A stretch of DNA of 25,000 bases. It comes from Neocallimastix lanati (nom. inval.). Its lineage: Eukaryota > Neocallimastigomycota > Neocallimastigomycetes > Neocallimastigales > Neocallimastigaceae. Both the position numbers and the translations under genes were made by a program. The DNA lies in NCBI GenBank assembly GCA_016946835.1, contig JACVTC010000119.1, forward strand, positions 232,501 to 257,500. Direction: 5' to 3'. Under the pieces are notes generated by a model. The model had not been told where the DNA came from and did not search any database. It saw only the letters and a list, made by a program, of their open reading frames with translations. Positions 10,200 to 19,642 of this stretch are shown in pieces; positions within the stretch are counted from its first letter, which is position 1; each line of letters opens with the position of its first letter.

Positions 10200-12099
10200 A
10201 ATACTTATTGCAAAATTTAAATTTTATTAATATAATATTATTTTTTTTATAAACATATAGAAATATAAATAATAATGACTTTATTCAACTTCCAAGTTCT
10301 ATTGGATCTCTTCCAAATCTAAAAATTTTGTAAATATATGAATATATATATATATATATATATATTATGAAATTTCATTGATAATAATTTATATTATTTA
10401 ATACTTATTATGTACAGAAAAGCAGAATATAATGAAAAATTAGAATCTCTTCCAGATTCTATTGGAAATCTTGAAAATCTTGAAACACTGTAAATTCTTA
10501 TTACAATGTTATAATTTTTATAAAATTAATAATATAATATATTAATTACGTATATAATATATTACATAATTTTATAAATATTTTAAAAAAATTTTTTAAT
10601 ATATTATTATTATTATTATTATTATTATAGTTATTTATTAGGTAGTACTATTAAATCACTTCCTGATTCTTTTAGTAATCTTAAAAGTTTAAAAGCAATG
10701 TAAATTATTAAAATTTATAATTTCATATATTATTATTATTATTATTACATTCTTTATATTATTCAATAGAAAAAAATCGTTTTTTTTTTTTTTTAATAAT
10801 AATAAATTAAAAAAATAAATATATATATATTTATATTATTATAATAGAAAAATGTCTGAAAATAAGCTTTCTACTGTACCACAAGTGTTATCAAAAATTT
10901 CTAGTCTGGAAGAAATGTAATTTATTTATTCTATAAAATAATAGAAATATTATTTATAATTAATATATGTTCTATAATATTAATATATATATATATTTTA
11001 TTTATGAAATATATTTTTTAATATATTTAAATTTCTTTAAATTTTAAAATTTAATTCAATAAAATTTACTTTAAAAGTGACTTATCATATAATGAAATCG
11101 ATGATGAAATTCCAGAATCTCTTAATGATTTGCCAAATCTTAAAAGATTGTAAGTTTATTCTTCTTATTAATAATAATTTATATAATTTATAGAAATCAA
11201 TCATCTATTAATAATTTAATACTGTTATAATCATATAATATTTTTATAAATATTTATTAATATTTTTTTTTTTTTTTAAAAAAAATTTAAATTTATATAA
11301 ATCAAGTGAAATACAAGGAAATGTTAACATTAAAGGAAAAACCTTAACAAATAAAAGTTTAACATATTGTAGTTATCTTTCTTACAGAGATTATTACTCA
11401 AAAACTATTACATTATGTAAAGCAAAGGATATGGACTGCTTAGAGTATTATGATGAACAAATAAGAAATTGTCCTGAGGAAGCTTCTACAGCAACTACTA
11501 CCATAAATCCAACAACAACTACAAATCCAACTACTTCCACAGATTCAATTACTACCACAGATTCAACTACTTCCACAGATTCAACTACTTCCACAGATTC
11601 AACTACTACCACAGATTCAATTACTACCACAGATTCAACTACTTCCACAAATTCAACTACTTCCAAAGAAACTACCACCAAAAAAACTACTACTAAAAAG
11701 ACTACAACTAAAAAGACAACTAAAAAAACTACCAAGAAAACTAAAACTAAAAAGACTACAACTAAAAAGACTACAACTAAAAAGACTACAACTAAAAAGA
11801 CTACTACAAAAAAGACAAGCACTAAAAAGACTACAAAGAAAACTACTACTAAAAAGAGAACAACAAGAAAGACTGCTACTAAGAAGTCATTCACTACCAA
11901 AAAAACTACTACAAAGACTACTACTAAGAAAATATTCACTAGGAAGACTTCTTCTAAAAAAACAACAAAAAAAACTAGAACTAAAAAAACTACAACTAAA
12001 AAATGTAACTTCAAAAAATGTAAATCTAGAAAAAGTAAATCTAGAAAAAATGAATCATGGAAAAATGAATCCAGAAAAATTAACGCTCATAAGTATTAA
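5381..12099 (+). CDS. Secreted leucine-rich repeat protein, 23 exons, Thr/Ser-Lys tail
   Basis: Exons joined by frame and GT-AG sites: 5381-5574, 5819-5890, 6037-6150, 6985-7056, 7202-7276, 7443-7529, 7665-7736, 7872-7946, 8076-8192, 8438-8524, 8674-8742, 8939-9007, 9214-9282, 9473-9556, 9710-9778, 9885-9953, 10084-10155, 10261-10329, 10418-10489, 10631-10699, 10848-10916, 11078-11149, 11307-12099. The sum is 2610 nt, or 869 residues. Residues 1-20 are a signal peptide (MKYQFFVGLALSALYGLVLA). Each internal exon encodes about one LRR of 23-25 residues, of the form L.L..N.I.ELP.S..NL..L; exons 11-22 are the most regular. The last exon has four Cys that may cap the solenoid, a Thr/Ser-rich linker (about 667-725), then Lys/Thr repeats and a basic end. 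No membrane segment or GPI-type hydrophobic end is visible. Role inferred: extracellular binding or wall-associated protein; ligand unknown. All 22 introns are phase 2 and start GTAA. Assembly rests on sequence alone, without transcripts. Confidence 0.85.
6281..6295. repeat. Left target-site duplication of the SINE
   Basis: TTTTAATATTTTTTA here is repeated exactly at 6745-6759, bracketing the SINE. The local DNA is AT-rich, so chance similarity must be weighed, but a 15-bp match exactly abutting the tRNA-like 5' end is convincing. Confidence 0.8.
6303..6356 (+). promoter_or_regulatory. Internal RNA polymerase III promoter (A and B boxes)
   Basis: TGGTCCAGTCGG (6303-6314) fits the A-box consensus TRGYNNARNNGG. 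GGTTCGAATCC (6346-6356) is a perfect B box. Spacing is that of a tRNA gene. These would drive transcription of the SINE, with the T run at 6738-6748 able to terminate it. Confidence 0.85.
6677..6725 (+). other. Two hairpins at the SINE 3' end
   Basis: ACAGTTA (6677-6683) pairs with TAACTGT (6689-6695) across a 5-nt loop. CATATGGG (6701-6708) pairs with CCCATATG (6718-6725) across a 9-nt loop. Both are perfect stems within the last 70 bp. Structured 3' ends are often what the partner LINE reverse transcriptase recognises; that role here is inference. Confidence 0.65.
6745..6759. repeat. Right target-site duplication of the SINE
   Basis: Exact copy of 6281-6295, following the SINE T run. Its leading T residues are continuous with the tail, so the tail boundary is uncertain by a few bases. 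Confidence 0.8.
6783..6845 (+). pseudogene. Orphan LRR exon without a splice acceptor
   Basis: In phase with the other exons this 63-nt stretch encodes a good LRR (YGYDKFNENEISSLPKSL...) and ends TT|GTAAG like its neighbours. The two bases where AG should stand (6781-6782) are TT, and the in-frame TAA at 6772-6774 excludes any upstream acceptor closer than the SINE. Without the SINE it would sit 168 nt after exon 3 and 139 nt before exon 4, the normal intron size here. It was probably a real exon that is now skipped. Skipping keeps the frame because both flanking introns are phase 2. Confidence 0.7.
8313..8350 (+). repeat. T38 homopolymer in LRR intron 9
   Basis: 38 consecutive T residues within the 8193-8437 intron. 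Other long A tracts stand at 5327-5357, 12297-12330 and 14019-14046. Such runs are prone to length error in assembly. Confidence 0.95.
11487..12048 (+). repeat. Codon-level repeats of the LRR protein tail
   Basis: Two tandem low-complexity blocks within the last exon. The first (about 11487-11665) repeats Thr/Ser/Asp-rich units such as TTTTDSTTSTDS, a likely O-glycosylated stalk. The second (about 11666-12048) repeats KKTTT units and gives a strongly basic tail. Imperfect DNA repeats (ACTAAAAAGACTAC) underlie it, so length polymorphism by slippage is expected. Confidence 0.85.
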
Positions 12100-12294
12100 A
12101 ATTAGAAAATAATAAAATAAAGCATGTCTCAATCTAAAATTAATTATTAATTTCCAGTAATGGAAAAAGTCTATCAATCAATAATATTAATAATTTTAAT
12201 ATTTAGTATTTATTGATGTATTAAAAAAAAAATTTAAATTTTTATAATTAAATTAATAATAATTTTATTTATGTTTAAATAATAATAATAATAA

Positions 12295-12338
<44 letters not shown>

Positions 12339-12383
12339 TATTAATAAAATTTAAAAAATATAAATATTCATTATCATTTATTT
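12100..12383. other. AT-rich 3' flank of the LRR gene
   Basis: No open coding frame. AATAAA occurs at 12114-12119, 15 nt after the stop codon, and could direct polyadenylation. An A34 run lies at 12297-12330. Confidence 0.5.
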
Positions 12384-12436
12384 TAATTAAACGATATTTT
12401 TGAAATGGTCAATTTATTAGTAAACATTTATCTTCA

Positions 12437-12840
12437 TCTAAATAAGATGTAAATACTTTCACCATTATTTGTATTATTAATATCATATATAACACTATTA
12501 GGATTACAATCATTCATAACAAAAGTACCTTTATTAATATTACTATCATGTAAACATAAATTATTCAATAATGATCTATAGAAACCATCAACAGAAATTG
12601 GAATTTGCTATATACTATTTTTAGAATCATCACAATCACTAATTGTAAGTCTATCGGTATAAGCATATGAAAATAAATAACCTTCAGGATAAGGCGATAA
12701 TATCCATTTGAACTTATTATTATTATTAAAATGTATGAAAGTCTGGCTCATGCTGTGGAGAAGGTGAACAGTAGTTCATCCACTGGATATTTGAATGTTC
12801 TTCCTTTTTCATTATATAGATGAGAATCTTTAGATTTCAC
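12437..12840 (-). pseudogene. Decayed gene fragment, unrecognised secreted-type domain
   Basis: Read leftward, three minus-strand frames carry protein-like sequence. 12840-12784 gives KSKDSHLYNEKGRTFKYP. After a shift, 12783-12730 gives WMNYCSPSPQHEPDFHTF. After another shift, 12717-12437 gives KFKWILSPYPEGYLFSYAYTD and, past an in-frame TAG at 12610-12608, NLCLHDSNINKGTFVMNDC and similar. The aromatic and paired-Cys pattern resembles a small beta-rich extracellular domain, but I do not recognise the family. Two frameshifts and a stop make it a pseudogene, unless the shifts hide short introns, for which I see no GT-AG pair. No start codon or signal peptide is visible upstream. Confidence 0.55.
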
Positions 12841-12962
12841 CAATAACCTTTTTTTTTTATTTTATGATAACATTCAGTGATAAAATAAGGACACTTTCCT
12901 TTTTTCCATCATATTCTAGTATTTTAGAATTTGAAAATTTTTATCAATAAATATATTTATAT

Positions 12963-13391
12963 ATTCCTTCTTGGTAGAAATTCTACTTTAGATGAGCTAC
13001 AATTCGATACTGGAGAACGAAGTCGTTAAAGTGAACAACTCTTAAAACAGCTCACAAGAGTCTACTGTTCTGTATATTGTGAGGCTTACACGTTATCGTA
13101 CTAATACAATACCTATCATTAGTAGCTCTTTTGAGTTGCTTTTTTAATCGTTTTGGTAAGAAATCCTTCAGTACCAAGAGTGTCGACATCATACAGATAT
13201 GGCTTAAGAACAATACTATTAGTAGTCTTATTTTATATATTTTAAAACATAAATATACTAGCAGTCAAGTTCCGCTCACAGAATCTATAGAGATTAGTTC
13301 TCTTCTTTTAATGAGAATCTTTCTGTATTTTCATTCAGGGGAGAGATTAATGAACACCACACTATCTATTTTTAAGATGTTAATTCTTTGA
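12963..13391 (+). other. Possible coding relic of unknown origin
   Basis: This stretch is less AT-rich than its flanks and has protein-like plus-strand pieces: LLGRNSTLDELQFDTGERSR up to a stop at 13027-13029, then LKQLTRVYCSVYCEAYTLSY to another stop, then an 86-codon frame from 13131 to 13391 that lacks an ATG at its left end. No motif is recognisable. It could be a decayed transposase or a non-coding mobile element remnant. Confidence 0.3.
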
Positions 13392-14015
13392 TTAATTATT
13401 TTAGATTTAAATGGTGATCATATTATTAAATTTTTAATTTTTATTGTTTATTAGTACTGTCATTATTTCTTTTTCTTTATTAATATATTCTTTAATTAAA
13501 TTAAAGAATGAATATTAATATTAATGTTCTCTATTCTCTATATTTTTTATTTCTTATTAATATTATATATTATTAGCATCATTATTATCATTACTTAAAT
13601 ATGATGATTCTTTAGAAATACTTTAATTAGTAATCATGATTTATATTCCTTCTTATCTCTTCCTTCTTAATTATCTAGTTATTATAACTATTTTAAAATT
13701 TATAAGATGAGTATTATATATACTCATTTATTAATTTAAACCTTTTATTTATACAGTTATTTGTTATAAACCTGCATTTATTTATTATAACATATATATA
13801 TTAGTTATATCAAATTATTAATAATTAAAATATACCTAATTCACAATTTATTATTATGTATTGTATATTATTATTATTATTACTATAAAAATTAATATAA
13901 AAATTTTTTTAAATCCTTTATTTTTATTTTTATTATATTTTATTTTATTTTTATTTTATATTTTTATTTTTATATCGATCTATTATCGAATTACTAATTT
14001 TTAAAATTAATAATC

Positions 14016-14046
<31 letters not shown>

Positions 14047-14370
14047 CATAAAGTACTTAATAATTAATATTAATTAATATTAATTATTGATATTAATAAA
14101 ATTAATTATTAATATATTTATTTTAGTTTTAAACTTTTATTAATTTATATTTTTATATTTATTTGTATTTTCTTTTTTTATTTATTATTTTTTCCCCATC
14201 TTTTAAAATTATTCCAAAATGGTGGCTCAGTTGGTTACCTCATATATTATTTACTAAAATAGAAAAAAGAAAAGACAAAAAAGTGCCACATTTCTATTTT
14301 AAAATTTTGAAAGAAAAGTTCAAAAAAAAATAAAACTTTCTTTTTTTTTTCTTTTTTCTATTTTATTATT
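13392..14370. other. AT-rich spacer with an A28 run
   Basis: No supported gene. It contains T/A-rich simple sequence, TTTTA-type repeats at 13920-13970, and an A28 tract at 14019-14046. A short piece at 14221-14240 resembles a tRNA A box but has no B box. Confidence 0.6.
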
Positions 14371-14377
14371 ATAATTA

Positions 14378-14660
<283 letters not shown>

Positions 14661-14666
<6 letters not shown>

Positions 14667-14712
14667 ATTATTCAATTATTCAATTATTCAATTATTCAAT
14701 TATTTAATATTC

Positions 14713-14743
<31 letters not shown>
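14661..14743. repeat. TATTCAAT octamer and TTTA tetramer repeats
   Basis: About five tandem copies of an 8-bp unit (TATTCAAT), then a degenerate copy, then TTTA repeats to about 14743. Directly adjoins the ATT microsatellite. Confidence 0.85.
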
Positions 14744-14746
<3 letters not shown>

Positions 14747-15010
14747 AAATAAAAAAAATATCCTTCCAATAAAGAAATTTTAAAATAATTTAAATAATTA
14801 GTAAAAATTCGTTTTAGACTAGATGACATATACATAAAAATTTAAATCTATTTTATTTTTTAATTATTAAATATAAAAAGATAATTATAATATATAAATA
14901 TATAAATATTTATTTTTATATATATATTTTTTTATTTCTTTTTTCAAATAGAAATTAAATTTTTTTTTTTTGATTATGAAATGAAAAAATATTATTAACT
15001 AATATTATTT

Positions 15011-15137
15011 TATGTTATTATATTATGTTATTATTATATTATATTATGTTATTATATTATGTTATTATTATATTATATTATGTTATTATATTATGTTATT
15101 ATTATATTATATTATGTTATTATATTATGTTATTATA
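15011..15137. repeat. 34-bp minisatellite, about 3.7 copies
   Basis: The motif TATGTTATTATATTATG restarts at 15011, 15045, 15079 and 15113, an exact 34-bp period. Each unit contains two TATGTTATTAT half-units, so it arose from a shorter repeat. Confidence 0.9.
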
Positions 15138-15840
15138 ACATTCCATATTTAATAAATAATGGAAATATTATTTTAAATATTGTTTTTTATTAAAGAAAAA
15201 AATAGGAATTAACATTTTTTTTGTTATAATATCAATAAATAATAATAGATTTAAATATAATTATTATTTTTATTATTTATTTCTTAAAAAATAAAATAAA
15301 AAAAATTATTTTATTTTTGTTAGTATCACAGTTGATATTAACTATTTTCAGTCTGTTTTATGAGTTGAATTTTTGTTAATACTTTTTGTTTGTGTTTATT
15401 ATATATATATTTTTGTTTGTTAAATTTTTTTTCTTGATAATTAAAATATTTTAATTTTTATTCACAATTAAATAAGAAGTGTAAAAATCATAGAAGTATT
15501 AAAGAAGAAGAAAAAAAAAAAAGTATTATATAAAAAAAATTATTTTTTGAGAATTTCAACTTTCCATCAATGACTCATTTTAAATAAAACAGAAAAAAAA
15601 AAAATTAAAATTTTTTATTTATTTTATCTTATTTCATTTTATTTTTATTTTTATTTTTATTTTTTTTTTTAGATATATATATAGAATATAATTTAAAATA
15701 TTGAAACTTTATAAATATAAATGAATGTGATTCATTTCGCCAATTTTTAAAATACAAATTTTCAATACGCCATTTATTTTTAATGGCTTGTAAATTTTTT
15801 TTAACGCCATAAAAAATTGTAATACAATTAATTTTAAATA
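15138..15840. other. AT-rich spacer with a GCCATT hairpin
   Basis: No coding frame supported. GCCATT (15769-15774) pairs with AATGGC (15782-15787) across a 7-nt loop. Three CGCCA motifs stand out between 15738 and 15810 in otherwise GC-free DNA. Confidence 0.5.
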
Positions 15841-16378
15841 AATAAATGTATAAATTAATAAATAAATAGATAAATAAATAAAGAATAAAAGTATATAAAA
15901 TAAAATAAAATAAATAGTAGAATATGAATATAAAGTACAGATTGAATAAAATAAAATAAAATAAAATAAAATAAAATAAAATAAATAGTAGAATATGAAT
16001 ATAAAGTACAGATTGAATAAAATAAAATAAAATAAAATAAAATAAAATAAAATAAAATAAAATAAAATAAAATAAAATAAAATATAATATAATATAATAA
16101 AATAAAATAAAATATAATATAATATAATAAAATAAAATAAAATAAAATAAAATAAATAGTAGAATATAAATATAAAGTACAGTTTAAATAAAATAAAATA
16201 AAATAAAATAAAATAAATAGTAGGATATGAATAAAGTACAGATTAAATAAAATAAAATAAAATAAAATAAAATAAAATAAATAGTAGAATATTAAAAATA
16301 AAGTACAGATTGAATAAAATAAAATAAGTATCTAATATAAAATAAAATAAAATAAAATAAATATCTATTATTAATTTT
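15841..16378. repeat. (AAAAT)n array with five copies of a 41-bp interspersed unit
   Basis: A pentamer AAAAT background is interrupted by a unit beginning AAATAGTAGAATATGAATAT and containing AAAGTACAG. Copies start near 15912, 15983, 16154, 16215 and 16279. The first two are identical over the unit; the others differ by a few substitutions or small deletions. Pentamer tracts between copies vary in length. Confidence 0.88.
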
Positions 16379-16818
16379 TATTAAAGAATATTAAAGATCA
16401 ATGTTTTCGAAATGAAAATTTTTTACATTTTTATTATATTCAATTAATGATGTAGTTTAATATTATTGGTAGTTAATAATCTCATTAAATATAAATGATT
16501 TTTTGCTTTCTAACATATATAATTAAATAAAACATTTTATTTTTAAAAATAAATTGTCTTTAATATTCTTTAATAAAAAAAATAATAAAAATTTATTTTA
16601 TTATATATACTTGTACTTTTATAATATTACATTTAATATTTTATTTTATTTTATATACTTGTACTTATATTATTACATTCTTTATTTATTTATTTATTTA
16701 TTTTACAAATAATTGAAAAACTAATTTTTCAAAATTAATATTAAGAATAATATTGGATTGGATAATTAATATAATAATTATAATTATATAATTAAAAAAT
16801 ATTTATAAAAATATAGAA
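16379..16818. other. AT-rich upstream region of the transposase gene
   Basis: No gene. A roughly 30-bp segment (TATATACTTGTACTT then TTACATT) occurs twice, near 16604 and 16652. No terminal inverted repeat was identified here. Confidence 0.45.
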
Positions 16819-18243
16819 ATGGACGAAAATTTAATTATTGATATAAGTGAATCTAACAAAGGAAAAGAACAAATTATTATTAATAAAAAATATAAATTTA
16901 ATTTTTCATATAAAAGAAAAGATAATTCCAAAGTGTATAAATGTACAGAATATAAAAAAATAAATAAATATAAATCTTTTATTATTTTAAATGATAAGAA
17001 AGAAATTTTAAAGTATAATAGTTCACATAATCATCCTGAAAATGAATACAATGTATCCCTATCTATAATGAAACATAAAATTAAAGATCGAATTGAAAAA
17101 AGTTCAATTCCTTTTGGTATAAAAATAAAACCCCTATATAATAAAATTTCTAAAGAAATGGGACTTATATGTCCAGAATATAATTCAATTAAATCCCAAA
17201 TATCAAGAAATTTAAATAAAAAACTACCATCCAATATAACAACATTTGCTGAAATTCCAAGTGAATCTGAATATTATAAAACAAAGCGAGGTGAAAATTT
17301 TATGATATTCAAAAATTCTAATTTAATAATTTTTCAATCCCCTTTTCAAGCAAAATTATTTAGGGAATATAATGATGATATATTTGTTGATGGTACATTT
17401 TTTATTGCCCCTAAATTTAGTTATCAAGTATTTATTACAAGAACTTATGCTAAAGAATTAGATAGTTTTTACAATACTTCTTTTGCAATATTAAAAAATA
17501 AAGAACAAGAAACATATAAAATGTTATTTGAAAAATTGAAAAAAAATGCTAATACATGTAACAATAATATTAGAATTGAACCAAAAAATTTGCATTGTGA
17601 TTTTGAAAGGGCAATATCTAAAACAGCAAAAACAATATTTCCTAATACAAATATTAAATATTGCATTTGGCATTATAAAAAATCACTAGAAATTAAAAAA
17701 AATAAATTATGCTATAATGAAGTAAAAAATAATAATAATATATTTATTCATTATAAAGCTATTTCAAATTTACCATTTATAAATCCTGAATATATATTTG
17801 ATATTTATGTTATAATTAAAATTAAATCCATTAAAAATAATTATTGTCAATTTTTAAAATTTTTAGAATATTTTTATAAAACATATTTAATTGATTATGA
17901 TATGAAAATTTGGAATTATTATAATAATATAGAACATATAACAAACAATGCCTCAGAATCACTCAATAATTATTTAAATAATTTATTTCCAACAAAACCA
18001 TCTTTTTATGAATTAATAGATAAATTAAATGAACTTGAACATTTATCATATTATGATTATCAAAGAAAAATAAGAGGAATTTGGAAAATAAAAAAAAGAG
18101 CAATAAATAAAGCTAATGAAATCAGTGTCTTAATTGAACGCTTCAAAAGTATTGAAGCCAAGTTAATTGATGCTAAATGTGATAGAAATAATATTATTAA
18201 TTTGTGGTTTGATTGTTTAACTAATTTAAATAATATAATATAA
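16819..18243 (+). CDS. MULE-type transposase, apparently intact
   Basis: A 474-residue intronless frame. Residues about 25-75 resemble a FLYWCH or WRKY-like DNA-binding zinc finger: Cys42 is present and HNH closes it at 70-72, but the second Cys is not where expected, so the finger may be degenerate. The MULE core follows: DGTFF with D191, HCDFERA with D261, CIWHYKK with C282 and H285, and NNASESLN with E380. D191, D261 and E380 are the expected catalytic triad, and the C..H pair is a family hallmark. The family cuts and pastes DNA between terminal inverted repeats. I find no SWIM finger after E380, which many members carry. It is shorter than many plant MULE proteins. With no frameshift and all catalytic residues present, it could be active or domesticated. 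Confidence 0.85.
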   Translation: MDENLIIDISESNKGKEQIIINKKYKFNFSYKRKDNSKVYKCTEYKKINKYKSFIILNDKKEILKYNSSHNHPENEYNVSLSIMKHKIKDRIEKSSIPFGIKIKPLYNKISKEMGLICPEYNSIKSQISRNLNKKLPSNITTFAEIPSESEYYKTKRGENFMIFKNSNLIIFQSPFQAKLFREYNDDIFVDGTFFIAPKFSYQVFITRTYAKELDSFYNTSFAILKNKEQETYKMLFEKLKKNANTCNNNIRIEPKNLHCDFERAISKTAKTIFPNTNIKYCIWHYKKSLEIKKNKLCYNEVKNNNNIFIHYKAISNLPFINPEYIFDIYVIIKIKSIKNNYCQFLKFLEYFYKTYLIDYDMKIWNYYNNIEHITNNASESLNNYLNNLFPTKPSFYELIDKLNELEHLSYYDYQRKIRGIWKIKKRAINKANEISVLIERFKSIEAKLIDAKCDRNNIINLWFDCLTNLNNII

Positions 18244-18428
18244 ATATTACTTTATAATAAATAATTAAGAAATGAGGAATGACCAAATGAAATAATCAGA
18301 ATTCTGTCATTCAATAATTTAATTTATAAAGCATATTAAATTTATACAGTTTTAATAAATAATCAAATACAATGTATAATTTATGGTTTTATCATTATAA
18401 TTATTATTTCTTTTAATAATTTTTAAAA
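18244..18428. other. 3' flank of the transposase gene
   Basis: No coding frame. Slightly less monotonous sequence just after the stop (18270-18320) and then AT-rich spacer. Confidence 0.4.
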
Positions 18429-18720
18429 AAAAGAATTATTATTAATAAAATTTATATTTTTAATAACATTTGTAATTTTATATAATTTTTTTATTAATAA
18501 AATTTAAATAAAAAAATTATTATTATTAGTTTTATATTAATAACATTTAAGTAAAAGAATTATTATTAATAACATTTATATTTTTATGTGTTTTTTTTAT
18601 TAATAACATATAAGTAAAATAATTATTATTAATAACATTTATATTTTTAATAACATTTAAATAAAAGAATTATTATTAATAACATTTATATTTTTAATAA
18701 CATTTAAATAAAAGAATTAA
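18429..18720. repeat. Degenerate minisatellite of about 47 bp
   Basis: Units of the form AAAAGAATTATTATTAATAA then CATTTATATTTTTAATAACATTTAAAT. Starts at 18616, 18663 and 18710 are exactly 47 bp apart; earlier copies (from 18429 and 18553) are more diverged and differ in length. Confidence 0.8.
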
Positions 18721-19642
18721 AATCATAAAATCTAACCATTATATGATTTATTTAATTATTCACTTAATAATTAATTTAAAAATTGAAATAACAAAATAAT
18801 ACAATAAAGTAATATTATGTAGCGCAAAATAGATAAAGCCACATATTTATATATATCACGTGAATATATTGGCGTAATGCAACTTCCCCTACATAAATTT
18901 ATACTTTATCACGTTATTTTTAGATCATTATATAAATCATATGATAATTAATCAAGTGATTAATTGATTTATTATTTTTATGTAATTATTAATAAAATAA
19001 TTTATTGATAATTAAAGTTTTTATTTTCATTTTATATCACATGTTTATATAGGTTAAATTATTAATAAAACTAAATTAATATTAATTAAAGAACCCTTCC
19101 TTAAACTATTATTATTTACTAACTATATATATTATTACTAAATTATTATTAACCAATAAGATTTCACTAACTTAAATTTCACTAAATTATGGTATTTATG
19201 GTGGTACTGTATCAGTATAATAATTAATAATTAATATATTTTATTTTAAAATTTTATTATAAATATATATGAAGAATAACTAACTTTTAATTAATATGTG
19301 GTTTATTTTTTTGACTCAACTTTTACTTTTTTTCTTTTTTTTTAAAAAAATACTTATCATTAAGTTTTGTTATTAATTTTATAGTAATTACAGTACCTAA
19401 TTAATTTTAATTTTTTTCTTTTTTTCCTTTTTCTTTTTTTTTTTTTTTTTTATTATTTTTTATCTTATATATGTATATATATTTATTAAAATTTAATTTA
19501 ATTTATATTATTAAGTTTTATTTTTTCATATTTTAACTGTTGTCTTTTTTTATTGATCATTTCATTTATTTTAATAAATAATTGAAATAAATAATTAAAA
19601 TAAATACTTAAAATAAATAAATTAATAAAAAATATTTTAAAA
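18721..19642. other. Intergenic region upstream of the ATPase gene
   Basis: No gene. 18816-18930 holds an unusual patch with TAGCGC, CACGTG and GGCGTAATG, the only GC-bearing part. Pyrimidine-rich runs at about 19408-19450 lie some 200 bp before the ATG and may belong to the promoter. Confidence 0.4.

Noticed and set aside
11448-12014. Minus-strand open frame rich in Val, Leu and Phe
   Set aside because: It is the antisense of the Lys/Thr repeat of the LRR gene last exon; the sense strand has exon support and coherent protein features.
14221-14295. tRNA-like start (TGGCTCAGTTGG) resembling an A box
   Set aside because: No B box or cloverleaf follows; a short match is not enough.
17031-17666. 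Minus-strand open frames inside the MULE gene
   Set aside because: They are antisense shadows of a frame with full catalytic motifs.
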